A DNA stretch of 28,514 nucleotides from an uncultured Corynebacterium sp. (lineage in GTDB: Bacteria > Actinomycetota > Actinomycetes > Mycobacteriales > Mycobacteriaceae). The notes beneath the pieces were generated by a model, which did not search any database, was not told the DNA's origin, and saw nothing but the letters and a program-made list of their open reading frames with translations. The stretch spans positions 1-28,514 of the forward strand of contig NZ_CAMXWS010000023.1 in assembly GCF_947253065.1 (NCBI RefSeq). The letters are read 5' to 3'. A program made the position numbers and the translations under genes. Positions 13,636-20,952 of this stretch are shown here, piece after piece (position 1 is the stretch's first letter; every line of letters starts with the position of its first letter).

Positions 13636-15201
13636 CTACTGAAGCGCTGAGGTCAATTTGAGCACGTTGTCGATGTAGCGGCGGAACCAGGACCGCTGCT
13701 CCCATTCTTCGAGTGTGAGCTCGTGGGAGACGGAGAGGTAGGCGGCGGCGAGGTCGCACAGCTGGGTGATCAGGGGACCGCCCAAGACGAACAGGCTGTT
13801 CTCGTAGTTGAGGGAGAACGAGCGCATATCCATGTTCGAGCTGCCCATGATGGCGATTTCGTGCAGGTCGGCGGCGGTCGCAGCTTCAGGGGTGGAGCTG
13901 GCTTTGGGGGAGCCTTCGAAGGCTTCCGGATCGGACTGCTCCGCAGGGCCGTCCGCCCAGACGACAGGGTCAGCGATAGCGAACTTGGAGTGGAGAACGT
14001 AGGGGGCGGGGAACTGCCAGATGTGGACGCCGGCCTCGAGAAGTTGCTGGTAATAAGCCGACTGAGCGTGATGGACCATGAACTGGTCGGCCTTTTCGCC
14101 AACCAATAGATCCACACGAACACCGCGGTAGCAGGCAGTGGTGATGGCTTCGAGCATGGAATCATCCGGCACGAAATACGGCGAGCACAGCACCAACCGC
14201 TCGCGTGCATGGTGGATGAGGGTGTTGAACATCCGCAGGTTCGGTTCCGTCGAATAACCAGGCCCGGAGGGGATGAGCTGCAGGACGTTCTGGTCGTGGG
14301 TGGCCTCAGGGGTCTCGTCGTGGGGCTGGGTGATCTCGATGACTTCGCCAGATTCGGTGTACCAATCAACGGCGAACATGGATTCCAGCGACGCGACAAT
14401 GGGGCCGGTGAGCTCCACAAACGAGTCGACCCATTGGCGGCCCTTCTTCACGTGGTTGCGCATCAGGTAGGACCGGTCGATGAGGTTGAAAGATCCCATC
14501 ATGGCCACGCGGTCGTCGATGATGATGAGCTTGCGGTGATTGCGCAGGTCAGGTCGGCGGAAGCGCCATTGCAGCGGCAGGAGCGGCAGCATGAGGTGCC
14601 ATTCGATTCCGGCGGCGGTCAGGCGCCGCTTGAACTTCCGGAACCCGGGGTATTTCTGGGAGCCGATGTGGTCAAACATCACGCGTACTTTGACGCCGCG
14701 GGCAACGGCGCGTTCCATCGCTTCGAAGACGGGGGCAGTCGTTTTGTCCCAGGCTTGGGCGTAGATTTCGACGTGGACGTGGGAGCGGGAGGCGTCGATA
14801 AGTTCGGCGATGCGAAGCATCGTTTTTCGGTAGTCGCTCCACAGCGCTTTCGCGTGCCCGTCGAGCGCGGGGTACCCGGTGAGCGTGCGGTTGAGGTGCG
14901 CCATCGAGGCGACATCGCCGGAGATGCGCATGCCGTCGGGAATGTCCGGGATGTCTTCGTGGACGTCGTTGATCTCGGCATTTGCTTCGCGTTGGATGCG
15001 GTGGCGGCGCCGCGATAGGTACGTCGAGCCGAAGAAGAAATACAGCGGCAGGCCGAAGAACGGGATGAGGAGAATGACCAGCAGCCACGCGTTGGCGCTC
15101 GACGGCTTCCGGTTTTCAGGGATGACACCGATGACAACAAATTTGATCGTGTAATCCACGATCATGAGGATCAGTTGCCAGGTGGATACGTCAGGGATCA
15201 T
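13636..15201 (-). CDS. cls: Cardiolipin synthase (phospholipase D family)
   Basis: A 521-residue membrane enzyme making cardiolipin from phosphatidylglycerol or CDP-diacylglycerol. Two N-terminal spans (WQLILMIVDYTIKFVVIGVI; LLVILLIPFFGLPLYFFFG) are followed by two PLD domains. HKD motif 1 is HRKLIIIDDR (His222, Lys224, Asp229), with the paired GSFN at 236. HKD motif 2 is HSKFAIAD (His404, Lys406, Asp411), but about 35 extra Ala/Glu/Ser/Pro-rich residues separate Asp411 from GSSN at 453, against 7 residues in motif 1. All catalytic residues are kept. It is last in the def-GNAT-xthA-cls operon, overlapping the xthA stop by four bases (ATGA). Confidence 0.93.
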   Translation of the reverse strand: MIPDVSTWQLILMIVDYTIKFVVIGVIPENRKPSSANAWLLVILLIPFFGLPLYFFFGSTYLSRRRHRIQREANAEINDVHEDIPDIPDGMRISGDVASMAHLNRTLTGYPALDGHAKALWSDYRKTMLRIAELIDASRSHVHVEIYAQAWDKTTAPVFEAMERAVARGVKVRVMFDHIGSQKYPGFRKFKRRLTAAGIEWHLMLPLLPLQWRFRRPDLRNHRKLIIIDDRVAMMGSFNLIDRSYLMRNHVKKGRQWVDSFVELTGPIVASLESMFAVDWYTESGEVIEITQPHDETPEATHDQNVLQLIPSGPGYSTEPNLRMFNTLIHHARERLVLCSPYFVPDDSMLEAITTACYRGVRVDLLVGEKADQFMVHHAQSAYYQQLLEAGVHIWQFPAPYVLHSKFAIADPVVWADGPAEQSDPEAFEGSPKASSTPEAATAADLHEIAIMGSSNMDMRSFSLNYENSLFVLGGPLITQLCDLAAAYLSVSHELTLEEWEQRSWFRRYIDNVLKLTSALQ

Positions 15202-15980
15202 CGGACGTCGTCGATAAGCGTGCGCGAGATGTCATAATCCGCGACGACAGGTGCGTGGTCAGAGGCACCCTTGCCTTCGCGCTCATGCTTATCGACGAAC
15301 CCCCTTCCCTCCATTCCCGTCAACTGGAAATCAATGAGCATGCCTTCATTTTTTTGGAAGCGCATGGCTTTGTAATCCCAGTATGAATACGGCTCCTCGT
15401 GGGTGATGGGTGCAAGCCCGGATTCGAGGAGATTGGCAAAGGCCGCGCGCTCCGGCTCCGTCACGTGGGTTTTGCCTTCGAAGAACGCGCGATTCCAAAC
15501 GTCCTTGTCTCTTGGTGCGATGTTGTAATCACCGCAGAAGACCTGCGGCGTTCCTGGCTTAACTACTTCGGCGAGACGCCACAGGTACTCGAGTTTGTAG
15601 TCGTAATGACGGTCGCCGATCTCACGACCGTTCGGGATATACAGGCTCCAGACCTCCACGCCGCCACAGTTCGCGCCGACTGCTCGGGCCTCACGGTTCT
15701 GTGGTTCTTCGGGGTCTTTATGGAAGCCGGGCTGGTTAGGGAAGTGGTCCCTGACGTCCTTGAGACCGACGCGGGAGATCAGTGCCACGCCATTCCACTG
15801 GTGGTATCCGACATGCGCGACCTCGTAGCCTGCCGCTTCAAATGCCGAATACGGGAATTTGTCATCCGCGCACTTAGTTTCCTGCATGGCCAAAACGTCC
15901 ACGTCATTGCGCTCCAAAAACGCGATGGCGCGGTCGACGCGTGTGCGCACCGAGTTGATGTTCCACGTGGCAATTCGCAT
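15198..15980 (-). CDS. xthA: Exodeoxyribonuclease III / AP endonuclease
   Basis: A 260-residue base-excision repair nuclease that cuts at abasic sites and has 3'-5' exonuclease and 3'-phosphatase activity. The signatures of the Mg-dependent EEP fold run through it: ATWNINSVRTRVDRA at the N-terminus, LAMQETKC with the metal-binding Glu, SLYIPNGREIGDRHYDYKLE, FCGDYNIAPRDKDVWN, and the C-terminal GASDHAPVVAD with the catalytic His. Length is normal. It starts 5 bases after the GNAT gene stop and overlaps cls at its 3' end, so it belongs to the def operon. The order xthA-GNAT-def is the same as remembered for M. tuberculosis Rv0427c-Rv0429c. Confidence 0.95.
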   Translation of the reverse strand: MRIATWNINSVRTRVDRAIAFLERNDVDVLAMQETKCADDKFPYSAFEAAGYEVAHVGYHQWNGVALISRVGLKDVRDHFPNQPGFHKDPEEPQNREARAVGANCGGVEVWSLYIPNGREIGDRHYDYKLEYLWRLAEVVKPGTPQVFCGDYNIAPRDKDVWNRAFFEGKTHVTEPERAAFANLLESGLAPITHEEPYSYWDYKAMRFQKNEGMLIDFQLTGMEGRGFVDKHEREGKGASDHAPVVADYDISRTLIDDVR

Positions 15981-15985
15981 GCGCT

Positions 15986-16972
15986 CTACCCTAGATCACG
16001 CCCCGACTTGAGTGTTGCGTAGCGGTGGCGGTGGTGCTCAATGAAGCCCAATTTGTCATACAAGCCGATCCCGGCATCGTTGCTGGCCAACACCTGCAAA
16101 TATGCATCAGTAGCGCCTCTCGACGCACCCCACCTGAGCATCTGCGCACCAAGACGCGTTCCTAGTCCTCGCCTGCGGTGATCCTCGGCGACTTCCACTG
16201 CTGAATAACCGAGCCAGACGCGACCGTCATCGGAAGAAGTGATTGTGCCACGGGTGATCGCGATGGTCTGGTCATCTTGCAGTAGCCGGCCAAACCCCAG
16301 CTCCCCGTCGATCTCCTCTGCCAATTCCGCGAGTGCTTCCGGTGGCAGTGGTTGGCCACGGAAGTGATACATATTCAGCCACGCATCATCGGGTTTGGTG
16401 TCCACGCGGAATGTCACTTCTGTGTCTGCGGGGATATCAAGGTCCTCCAGTGACCGAGTCATCGTGATGATTTCCGGGCCCAGCTCCCACATGTCCGGAT
16501 CACGCTCCACCAAGTGGAGAGCTGGCTTACCAATCCGCTCTGGAATCAACAACTGCACCGGCATATCCCGGTCCTGATAAAACTTCGCGATTTTATCGAT
16601 CGGCACCGGCTGCAAACTCGCCGAATGCCCAATCGGGGTGGCGCTATTAGACCGTTCGGTGATGGAGGAGCCGGAGCGGGCAAGCCAGGCGTCGATAAGC
16701 GAATGCTCCTGGCCCGGGAACGCGCGGGCCGTAGCTGTTTCGACCGCGCGGATGTCGCTGTTGCGGATGCGACGCGGGCTGAGACGACGCACGATCAACG
16801 GCTCGTCGATCTGGATCGCCTCAGCCTGAGATGGCAGCCCGCCGACCTTCTGCGGCCGGACGACCAGCGGATCCAGCGTGACCACGTGCCCGATCACGTC
16901 CGTCAAATGCGATCCCGCGCGACGACGCACCACCACGCGGTCGCCCGGTGATACTGGTTCTTTGCGGAACAC
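15986..16972 (-). CDS. GNAT acetyltransferase, candidate N-acetylglutamate synthase
   Basis: A 328-residue protein whose C-terminal third (about residue 190 on) is a GNAT domain: the acetyl-CoA pyrophosphate loop reads RRRGLGTRLGAQML, followed by LQVLASNDAGIGLYDKLGF. The first ~55 residues (SPGDRVVVRRRAGSHLTDVI then GHV) look like a small SH3-like barrel. From memory, the C. glutamicum protein at this position (cg3035) was reported as a novel type of N-acetylglutamate synthase for arginine synthesis; that function is an inference here. GTG at 16972 is chosen as start because it overlaps the def stop as TAGTG and gives a sensible N-terminus; a longer frame to 17032 would lie inside def. No strong ribosome-binding site is seen, consistent with coupling to def. 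Confidence 0.85.
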   Translation of the reverse strand: MFRKEPVSPGDRVVVRRRAGSHLTDVIGHVVTLDPLVVRPQKVGGLPSQAEAIQIDEPLIVRRLSPRRIRNSDIRAVETATARAFPGQEHSLIDAWLARSGSSITERSNSATPIGHSASLQPVPIDKIAKFYQDRDMPVQLLIPERIGKPALHLVERDPDMWELGPEIITMTRSLEDLDIPADTEVTFRVDTKPDDAWLNMYHFRGQPLPPEALAELAEEIDGELGFGRLLQDDQTIAITRGTITSSDDGRVWLGYSAVEVAEDHRRRGLGTRLGAQMLRWGASRGATDAYLQVLASNDAGIGLYDKLGFIEHHRHRYATLKSGRDLG

Positions 16973-17535
16973 TAGTGGCCGAACGGGTCCGGATCCGTGC
17001 CAGGCAGCCACGTATTGCCCGCGTGGTCCCAACCATTGCGCTTGATCGCACGCTTCGCCTCACGTTTGTAGCGACCCGTCAAAACATCCAGGTAGACATA
17101 GCCGTCGAGGTGCCCAACCTCATGCTGCAGACAACGCGCAAAGAAACCAGTGCCCTCGACCTCGATCTCATTACCGTTCTCATCCAGGCCCGTCACCTTC
17201 GCCCACTCCGCGCGACCAGTCGGGAAAGACTCGCCCGGGACGGACAAACAACCCTCGTCATCGTCCTCGCTCGGCATCGTCTTCGGGACCTCACTGGTCT
17301 CCAATACCGGATTGATCACGGTGCCCCGACGCATCGTGTCCCCATCCGGGCAGTGATAAACAAACAGACGCTTATTCACACCAATCTGGTTCGCCGCCAG
17401 CCCCACCCCGTGCGCAGCATCCATCGTCTCATGCATATCCGCAATGAGCTCCTGCAAATCCTCAATCGGCTCCGTCACCGGTTCCGTCGGGTTATGCAGG
17501 ACAGGGTCGCCATAAATGACAATCGGTCGGATCAT
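16972..17535 (-). CDS. def: Peptide deformylase
   Basis: A 187-residue metalloenzyme that removes the formyl group from nascent protein N-termini. All three motifs are present: GVGLAANQIG (motif 1), EGCLSVPG (motif 2, metal-binding Cys) and QHEVGHLDG (motif 3, HExxH). Gly in place of the usual Asp before the second His of motif 3 is, as far as remembered, normal in mycobacterial and corynebacterial enzymes. The C-terminal tail ending TWLPGTDPDPFGH is also typical of this group. ATG 17535 gives the family N-terminus (MIRPIVIYGDPVLH) and lies 7 bases after a -10 box TATACT, so the operon should start with a leaderless transcript. The longer open frame upstream is not coding. Confidence 0.96.
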   Translation of the reverse strand: MIRPIVIYGDPVLHNPTEPVTEPIEDLQELIADMHETMDAAHGVGLAANQIGVNKRLFVYHCPDGDTMRRGTVINPVLETSEVPKTMPSEDDDEGCLSVPGESFPTGRAEWAKVTGLDENGNEIEVEGTGFFARCLQHEVGHLDGYVYLDVLTGRYKREAKRAIKRNGWDHAGNTWLPGTDPDPFGH

Positions 17536-17542
17536 GCGGTTC

Positions 17543-17573
17543 AGTATAGTTTCGCCGGTCCGGCCGTTATAGT
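17543..17573. promoter_or_regulatory. Divergent leaderless promoters of def and the DUF3263 gene
   Basis: Minus strand: TATACT (17548-17543) ends 7 bases before the def ATG. Plus strand: TATAGT (17568-17573) ends 7 bases before the GTG at 17581. The plus strand carries TATAGTTTCGCC twice, 23 bases apart (17545-17556 and 17568-17579). Between them sits the palindromic CCGGTCCGG, so the two promoters overlap in less than 50 bases. Confidence 0.6.
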
Positions 17574-17580
17574 TTCGCCT

Positions 17581-17805
17581 GTGGACCCCTTTGACTTGGC
17601 AGTTCTCGACTTCGCCGGCCGCGCCCCCCGCAGCCTCGGCGCCCGCGAAGACGCCATCCGCGCTGAACTGGGCATCTCCCCATTCCGCTACTACCAAAAA
17701 CTCAACACGCTCATTGATTCCCCCGAAGCACTCGCCGAACGACCACAGCTGGTCCGTCGGCTGCAGCGAATCCGGGACCAGCGTGCCTTTGGGCGGGAGG
17801 GGTAG
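17581..17805 (+). CDS. DUF3263 small protein
   Basis: A 74-residue protein whose body (VLDFAGRAPRSLGAREDAIR then AELGISPFRYYQKLNTLID) matches the actinobacterial DUF3263 family (Rv0430 in M. tuberculosis), a small helical, winged-helix-like domain of unknown function. The residues GISPFRYYQKLN look like a recognition helix, so DNA binding is possible but unproven. GTG 17581 begins the protein right at the family start and follows a -10 box at leaderless distance; the much longer open frame upstream is the shadow of def. In this order of bacteria the gene nearly always stands between def and the LytR_C gene, as here. Confidence 0.8.
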   Translation: MDPFDLAVLDFAGRAPRSLGAREDAIRAELGISPFRYYQKLNTLIDSPEALAERPQLVRRLQRIRDQRAFGREG

Positions 17806-17916
17806 GTGCGGTTTGGCTTGGGCTTAATTGGCCTCATGGTCAGCTTGATCAGCCTGGTCAGTTTGATTGTTACCTTTTCGGTTTGGTGGGTGGCTGGCTT
17901 CGGTATTTGCTTAGTT

Positions 17917-18029
17917 GTTAACCCCAAAACTTAGTTCTCCCAGATGGCTGATTTGGGACGATTTTGGCGACCTGGGGAAACTTAGTTTTAGGGTTAACAT
18001 CCTCAAAGGGGTAAGCATTTGGGGTTAAC
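17917..18029. repeat. GTTAACCCC inverted repeats with ACTTAGTT motifs
   Basis: GTTAACCCCAAA (17917-17928) and TTTGGGGTTAAC (18018-18029) are perfect 12-bp inverted partners. Between them AAACTTAGTT appears twice (17928-17937 and 17978-17987), the second followed by another half site TAGGGTTAAC (17989-17998). ACTTAGTT followed by TCCCA recurs on the minus strand at 27236-27250. Function unknown. Confidence 0.6.
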
Positions 18030-18071
18030 ACCCTCGGTCGCGGGATCTGCCGACTCTGCTTCGGGTGCTGC

Positions 18072-18171
18072 AAAACCGCAGGAACTATGCAGCGCATAGT
18101 GTGCGAGTGATTACTGCGGTGAACGTGGGGGGCGATGGGTATAAAACCGCAGGGACTATGCAGCGCATAGT
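18072..18171 (+). repeat. Two direct copies of a 29-bp palindromic element
   Basis: AAAACCGCAGGAACTATGCA with GCGCATAGT (18072-18100) recurs at 18143-18171 with a single change, 71 bases apart. Each contains the perfect 7-3-7 palindrome ACTATGC-AGC-GCATAGT. Around copy 1 a second stem is possible: ACCGCAG (18075-18081) with CTGCGGT (18114-18120). The second copy ends 46 bases before the -10 box of the downstream gene, so they could be operators or extragenic repeats. Confidence 0.75.
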
Positions 18172-18217
18172 TGGGGGATTTGGCGCGTCGTGAAGAAGAT
18201 CGGGGACGCGACCACAT

Positions 18218-18223
18218 TAGGGT
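18218..18223 (+). promoter_or_regulatory. Candidate -10 box, LytR_C gene
   Basis: TAGGGT fits TANNNT and ends exactly 7 bases before the GTG at 18231, the same spacing as at the other leaderless starts in this window. This decides between three nearby GTG codons (18222, 18231, 18240). Confidence 0.4.
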
Positions 18224-18230
18224 GACTGTT

Positions 18231-19310
18231 GTGACTGATGTGAACCCTGGTAACCGTGACCCGCGAAACGGCCGCGAAGGCATTTCCCGAAAGCTTTTTG
18301 GCCGCGACAAAAACGACGATTTACTGCAGGACCGCGAGCAGCTTGCTGATCCGGAGCACTACGAGACCGCCGGTGATGGCTCTTTTGATGAGGCGCTGGA
18401 TGAGTACTACGAGGCTCGCGACGCATACCCAACCGACACCGATGCCGAGTACGAAGCAGCTGCTACGGAGCCAGTGGCACGTGGCAAGCACCACCGTCGG
18501 GACGAAGACGAACTCGAAGAAGAGTACGTAGATTACGAAGACGATGAGGACGACCGCGGTGCAGTGCCGGTCGGCGCCATCGCAGGATCTGGTGCTGTCG
18601 CAGCAGGCGCAGGAGCTGCAGGTGCAGCGGCGGCTGGCTCGGGTGCCGGCGCTGTTGCAGGTGGTGTGCCGAAACGTGGGCTCGCGATGATCCTGATCGC
18701 CGTCGCGTTGCTGCTTGGCCTGTGGGGTATTTATGCCATGACCAAGGGCGACTCGAGTGATCAGGCTGCTAATGAGCAGACGAATCAGTCGGCGCAGGAC
18801 GGCAATGGCCAAGGCACAAATGGTCAGGGCCAAACGGGCCAGGCAGGCCAGGGTGCAACCGGTCAGGACCAGAACCAGCAGGACCCGAACGCGCAGAATG
18901 CGAACGGTCAGGACCAGAACCGTGGCCCGGGCAATGAAAACGGGGCCCAGGAAGGCGCAAACGGCGCAAATGGTGCAAGCGGCGCTAACGCGATGACCGC
19001 TGAGAACCAGACGATCAACGTGTACAACAACTCGGCGGTGCCGGGCTTTGCTGACCGGGTGGCTGGCCAGGTGCGTGAAAATGGCACGAAGGTGGGCGAG
19101 GTCGGAAATATTCCGGGTGAGTCTGTGATCTTCGAGCAGAACACGGTGCTGTTTGACCCGGCGACCCCGGGTGCAGAGGATCGTGCACGTGAGCTGGCGG
19201 ACAAGGTTGGCGGTATTGCGATCCCGAATAATGACAGCATTCCGGCGGAGGCGAAAAAGCCGGGCTCGCTGACGCTGGTGCTAGCGGAGAACCGCGAAGT
19301 GAACCTGTAA
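18231..19310 (+). CDS. LytR C-terminal-domain membrane protein (VirR/Rv0431-like)
   Basis: A 359-residue envelope protein. A charged, acidic cytoplasmic N-terminus is followed by an Ala/Gly-rich stretch, one membrane span at about residues 150-170 (LAMILIAVALLLGLWGIYAM), a long Gln/Asn/Gly-rich low-complexity linker (about 175-255), and a LytR_C domain from about residue 261 to the end (INVYNNSAVPGFADRVAGQV at its start). Topology is N-in, C-out. The M. tuberculosis gene at this position, VirR, affects vesicle release and cell-wall linkage; a related envelope role is an inference. Start GTG 18231 is preferred for its leaderless promoter; 18222 or 18240 are possible. The linker DNA is repetitive and may vary in length between strains. 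Confidence 0.8.
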   Translation: MTDVNPGNRDPRNGREGISRKLFGRDKNDDLLQDREQLADPEHYETAGDGSFDEALDEYYEARDAYPTDTDAEYEAAATEPVARGKHHRRDEDELEEEYVDYEDDEDDRGAVPVGAIAGSGAVAAGAGAAGAAAAGSGAGAVAGGVPKRGLAMILIAVALLLGLWGIYAMTKGDSSDQAANEQTNQSAQDGNGQGTNGQGQTGQAGQGATGQDQNQQDPNAQNANGQDQNRGPGNENGAQEGANGANGASGANAMTAENQTINVYNNSAVPGFADRVAGQVRENGTKVGEVGNIPGESVIFEQNTVLFDPATPGAEDRARELADKVGGIAIPNNDSIPAEAKKPGSLTLVLAENREVNL

Positions 19311-19347
19311 AACGCGCGGCAAAGCTAAGCCCGTGAAACTAAACCTT

Positions 19348-19383
19348 GGACCGTCCCTGCACTGATTTGCGCGGGGGCGGTCC
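19348..19383 (+). terminator. Hairpin between the LytR_C gene and the ligase gene
   Basis: GGACCG (19348-19353) pairs with CGGTCC (19378-19383), with inner pairing of CCC and GC against GC and GGG. It ends directly at the ATG at 19384 and has no T-tract. It may end the upstream transcript inefficiently or mask the ligase start. Confidence 0.4.
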
Positions 19384-20565
19384 ATGACGTATTCAGAGAG
19401 AATGACTGTGCCAGCAAACCAGGCCACGATGGATCCGTTCCGGGATTTCAACCGTTCGGAGGGCCCGAGCCTGGGCGTGGAATGGGAGATCGCTCTCGTT
19501 GACCCGACTACCAGGGATTTGGTGCCGTATGCGGCGGAGGTCATTGAGGAGGTCGAGAGGCGCTGGCCGGAGACTCATCTGGAAAAGGAGTTTCTGAAGA
19601 ACACCATTGAGTTGGTCACCCCGGTGTGCACAAACACGGGTGAGGCGATGGCGTATCTGAAGGAGACGAAGGACAAGATCCAGCAGGTCGCCGATGAGAA
19701 GGGCTTTGAGTTGTGGGCGGGGGGCGGTCATCCGTTCGCGGATTTCCGGACACAGCCGGTGGGGGATAAGCCGACGTATAAAGAGATCATCAATCGCACG
19801 CAGTACTGGGGGCAGCAGATGTTGCTGTGGGGTACGCACGTGCATGTGGGGATCCGGCATGAGGATCGGGTGTGGCCGATCATCAATGCAGTAATGACCA
19901 AGTACCCGCACCTGCTGGCCATCAGCGCATCGAGTCCGGCGTGGGAGGGCCTGGATACGGGCTATGCGTCGAACCGGACGATGCTGTACCAGCAGCTGCC
20001 CACGGCGGGCATGCCGTACCAGTTCGGTAGTTGGCAGGAATGGGTTGATTTCATGCGCGACCAGACGAAGTCGGGCGTGACGTCACACACGGGCTCGATG
20101 CATTTCGACGTCCGACCCGCCGCCAAGTGGGGCACCGTCGAGGTGCGTATTTCGGATGCGGCGACGAACCTGGAAGAGCTCGCCGCGGTGGTCGCGCTGA
20201 CGCACTGCCTGGTCGTGTACTACGACGAAATGATCGACCGGGGCGAGGAATTGCCCACTCTGCAGCAGTGGCATGTGGAGGAAAATAAGTGGCGTGGAGC
20301 GCGCTACGGTCTTGAGGCTGAGGTGATCACCAGTCGTGATACGGATGAGCGCCTGGTCACCGATGAGCTGAAGGATATGGTGGCGCAGCTGCAGGGCGTC
20401 GCTAAGCGTCTTGGCTGTGTTGAAGAGCTGAACTTGGTGAACAAGATCGTGGAAAATGGTGCGGCCTACCAGCGCCAACGCGCGGTGTTTGAGGCGACGG
20501 GCGACTGGCACGGCGCGGTTGACCAGGCGGTTGCGGAGCTGCGCGCCGGGCAGGCCAGCGCTTAA
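19384..20565 (+). CDS. Carboxylate-amine ligase, GCS2/YbdK family (glutamate-cysteine ligase type 2)
   Basis: A 393-residue ATP-grasp-like ligase of the GCS2 family, which couples a carboxylate to an amine with ATP; weak gamma-glutamylcysteine ligase activity is known for E. coli YbdK, while the natural substrate here is unknown. Signatures: PSLGVEWEIALVD, EFLKNTIELVTPVC with metal-binding glutamates, GGGHPFADF, THVHVGI, SGVTSHTGSMHFDVRP and TVEVRISDAATN. The M. tuberculosis counterpart by position is Rv0433. ATG 19384 follows GGGGGCGG but sits against a hairpin; ATG 19402 (residue 7) is an alternative with weak GAGAGA upstream. It converges on mrpG with only 9 bases between stop codons and no terminator. 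Confidence 0.88.
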   Translation: MTYSERMTVPANQATMDPFRDFNRSEGPSLGVEWEIALVDPTTRDLVPYAAEVIEEVERRWPETHLEKEFLKNTIELVTPVCTNTGEAMAYLKETKDKIQQVADEKGFELWAGGGHPFADFRTQPVGDKPTYKEIINRTQYWGQQMLLWGTHVHVGIRHEDRVWPIINAVMTKYPHLLAISASSPAWEGLDTGYASNRTMLYQQLPTAGMPYQFGSWQEWVDFMRDQTKSGVTSHTGSMHFDVRPAAKWGTVEVRISDAATNLEELAAVVALTHCLVVYYDEMIDRGEELPTLQQWHVEENKWRGARYGLEAEVITSRDTDERLVTDELKDMVAQLQGVAKRLGCVEELNLVNKIVENGAAYQRQRAVFEATGDWHGAVDQAVAELRAGQASA

Positions 20566-20580
20566 GCCCAGCGCCTAAGC
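20555..20580. repeat. 13-bp tandem repeat carrying both convergent stop codons
   Basis: CCAGCGCTTAAGC (20555-20567) is followed directly by CCAGCGCCTAAGC (20568-20580), 12 of 13 identical. The first copy supplies the TAA of the ligase gene, the second the TAG (as CTA) of mrpG on the other strand. Confidence 0.8.
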
Positions 20581-20952
20581 GCGCAGGTCGCCGGGGTGCT
20601 CGTTGATGGCGATGGCGTCCTCGTCGCCGTAGAGGCCCTCACGGCGCGAGACACGGCCGAGGCGCTGCGCGGTGACGGGGTTGGTCATCAGCGCAAACAG
20701 TACGAGTAGGAAGAGCATGCCCACGTCGCCGCGCTGGCCGACGTCGAAGTGTTCGGAGCCGATGAGGCGGAAGATCACGCCGAGGATCACCATGATCAGA
20801 CCGACGGTTTGCGGTTTGGTCACGGCGTGAATGCGCGCGAGTGCGGTGTCGAAGCGTGCAACACCGACGGCAGCGAAGAACACCTGGAGTGCGCCGGCAA
20901 CGATGAAGATCAGCGACAGGACATCGGTGATAAATTCCCAATTCACGTTCAT
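20575..20952 (-). CDS. mrpG: Mrp Na+/H+ antiporter subunit G
   Basis: A 125-residue membrane protein of the PhaG/MnhG/YufB family with three predicted spans: FITDVLSLIFIVAGALQVFF, VGLIMVILGVIFRLIG and VGMLFLLVLFALMTNPVTA. The segment GVARFDTALARIHAVTKPQT is typical of MrpG, and TNPVTAQRLGR marks the end of the family core; the last ~20 residues are a polar tail. MrpG is needed for assembly and activity of the multi-subunit antiporter. It is the last gene of the operon: its ATG follows the mrpF stop with no gap (TAGATG). Confidence 0.92.
   Translation of the reverse strand: MNVNWEFITDVLSLIFIVAGALQVFFAAVGVARFDTALARIHAVTKPQTVGLIMVILGVIFRLIGSEHFDVGQRGDVGMLFLLVLFALMTNPVTAQRLGRVSRREGLYGDEDAIAINEHPGDLRA

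Larger units (their letters stand above)
17806..18217. other. Repeat-rich, AT-richer spacer upstream of the LytR_C gene
   Basis: No supported gene in about 410 bases. The left part holds a loose run of GGTCAG-TTGAT units (17838-17868). The middle holds a 12-bp inverted repeat and repeated ACTTAGTT motifs (17917-18029). The right part holds two copies of a palindromic element (18072-18171). The base composition is visibly lower in GC than the flanking genes. Confidence 0.6.

Noticed and set aside
14209..15018. 269-codon plus-strand open frame opposite cls
   Set aside because: Shadow of cls; no domain and composition typical of antisense frames in GC-rich genes.
16948..17580. N-terminal extension of the DUF3263 protein through the def region
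   Set aside because: This part is antisense to def; the GTG at 17581 with its promoter begins the protein at the family start.
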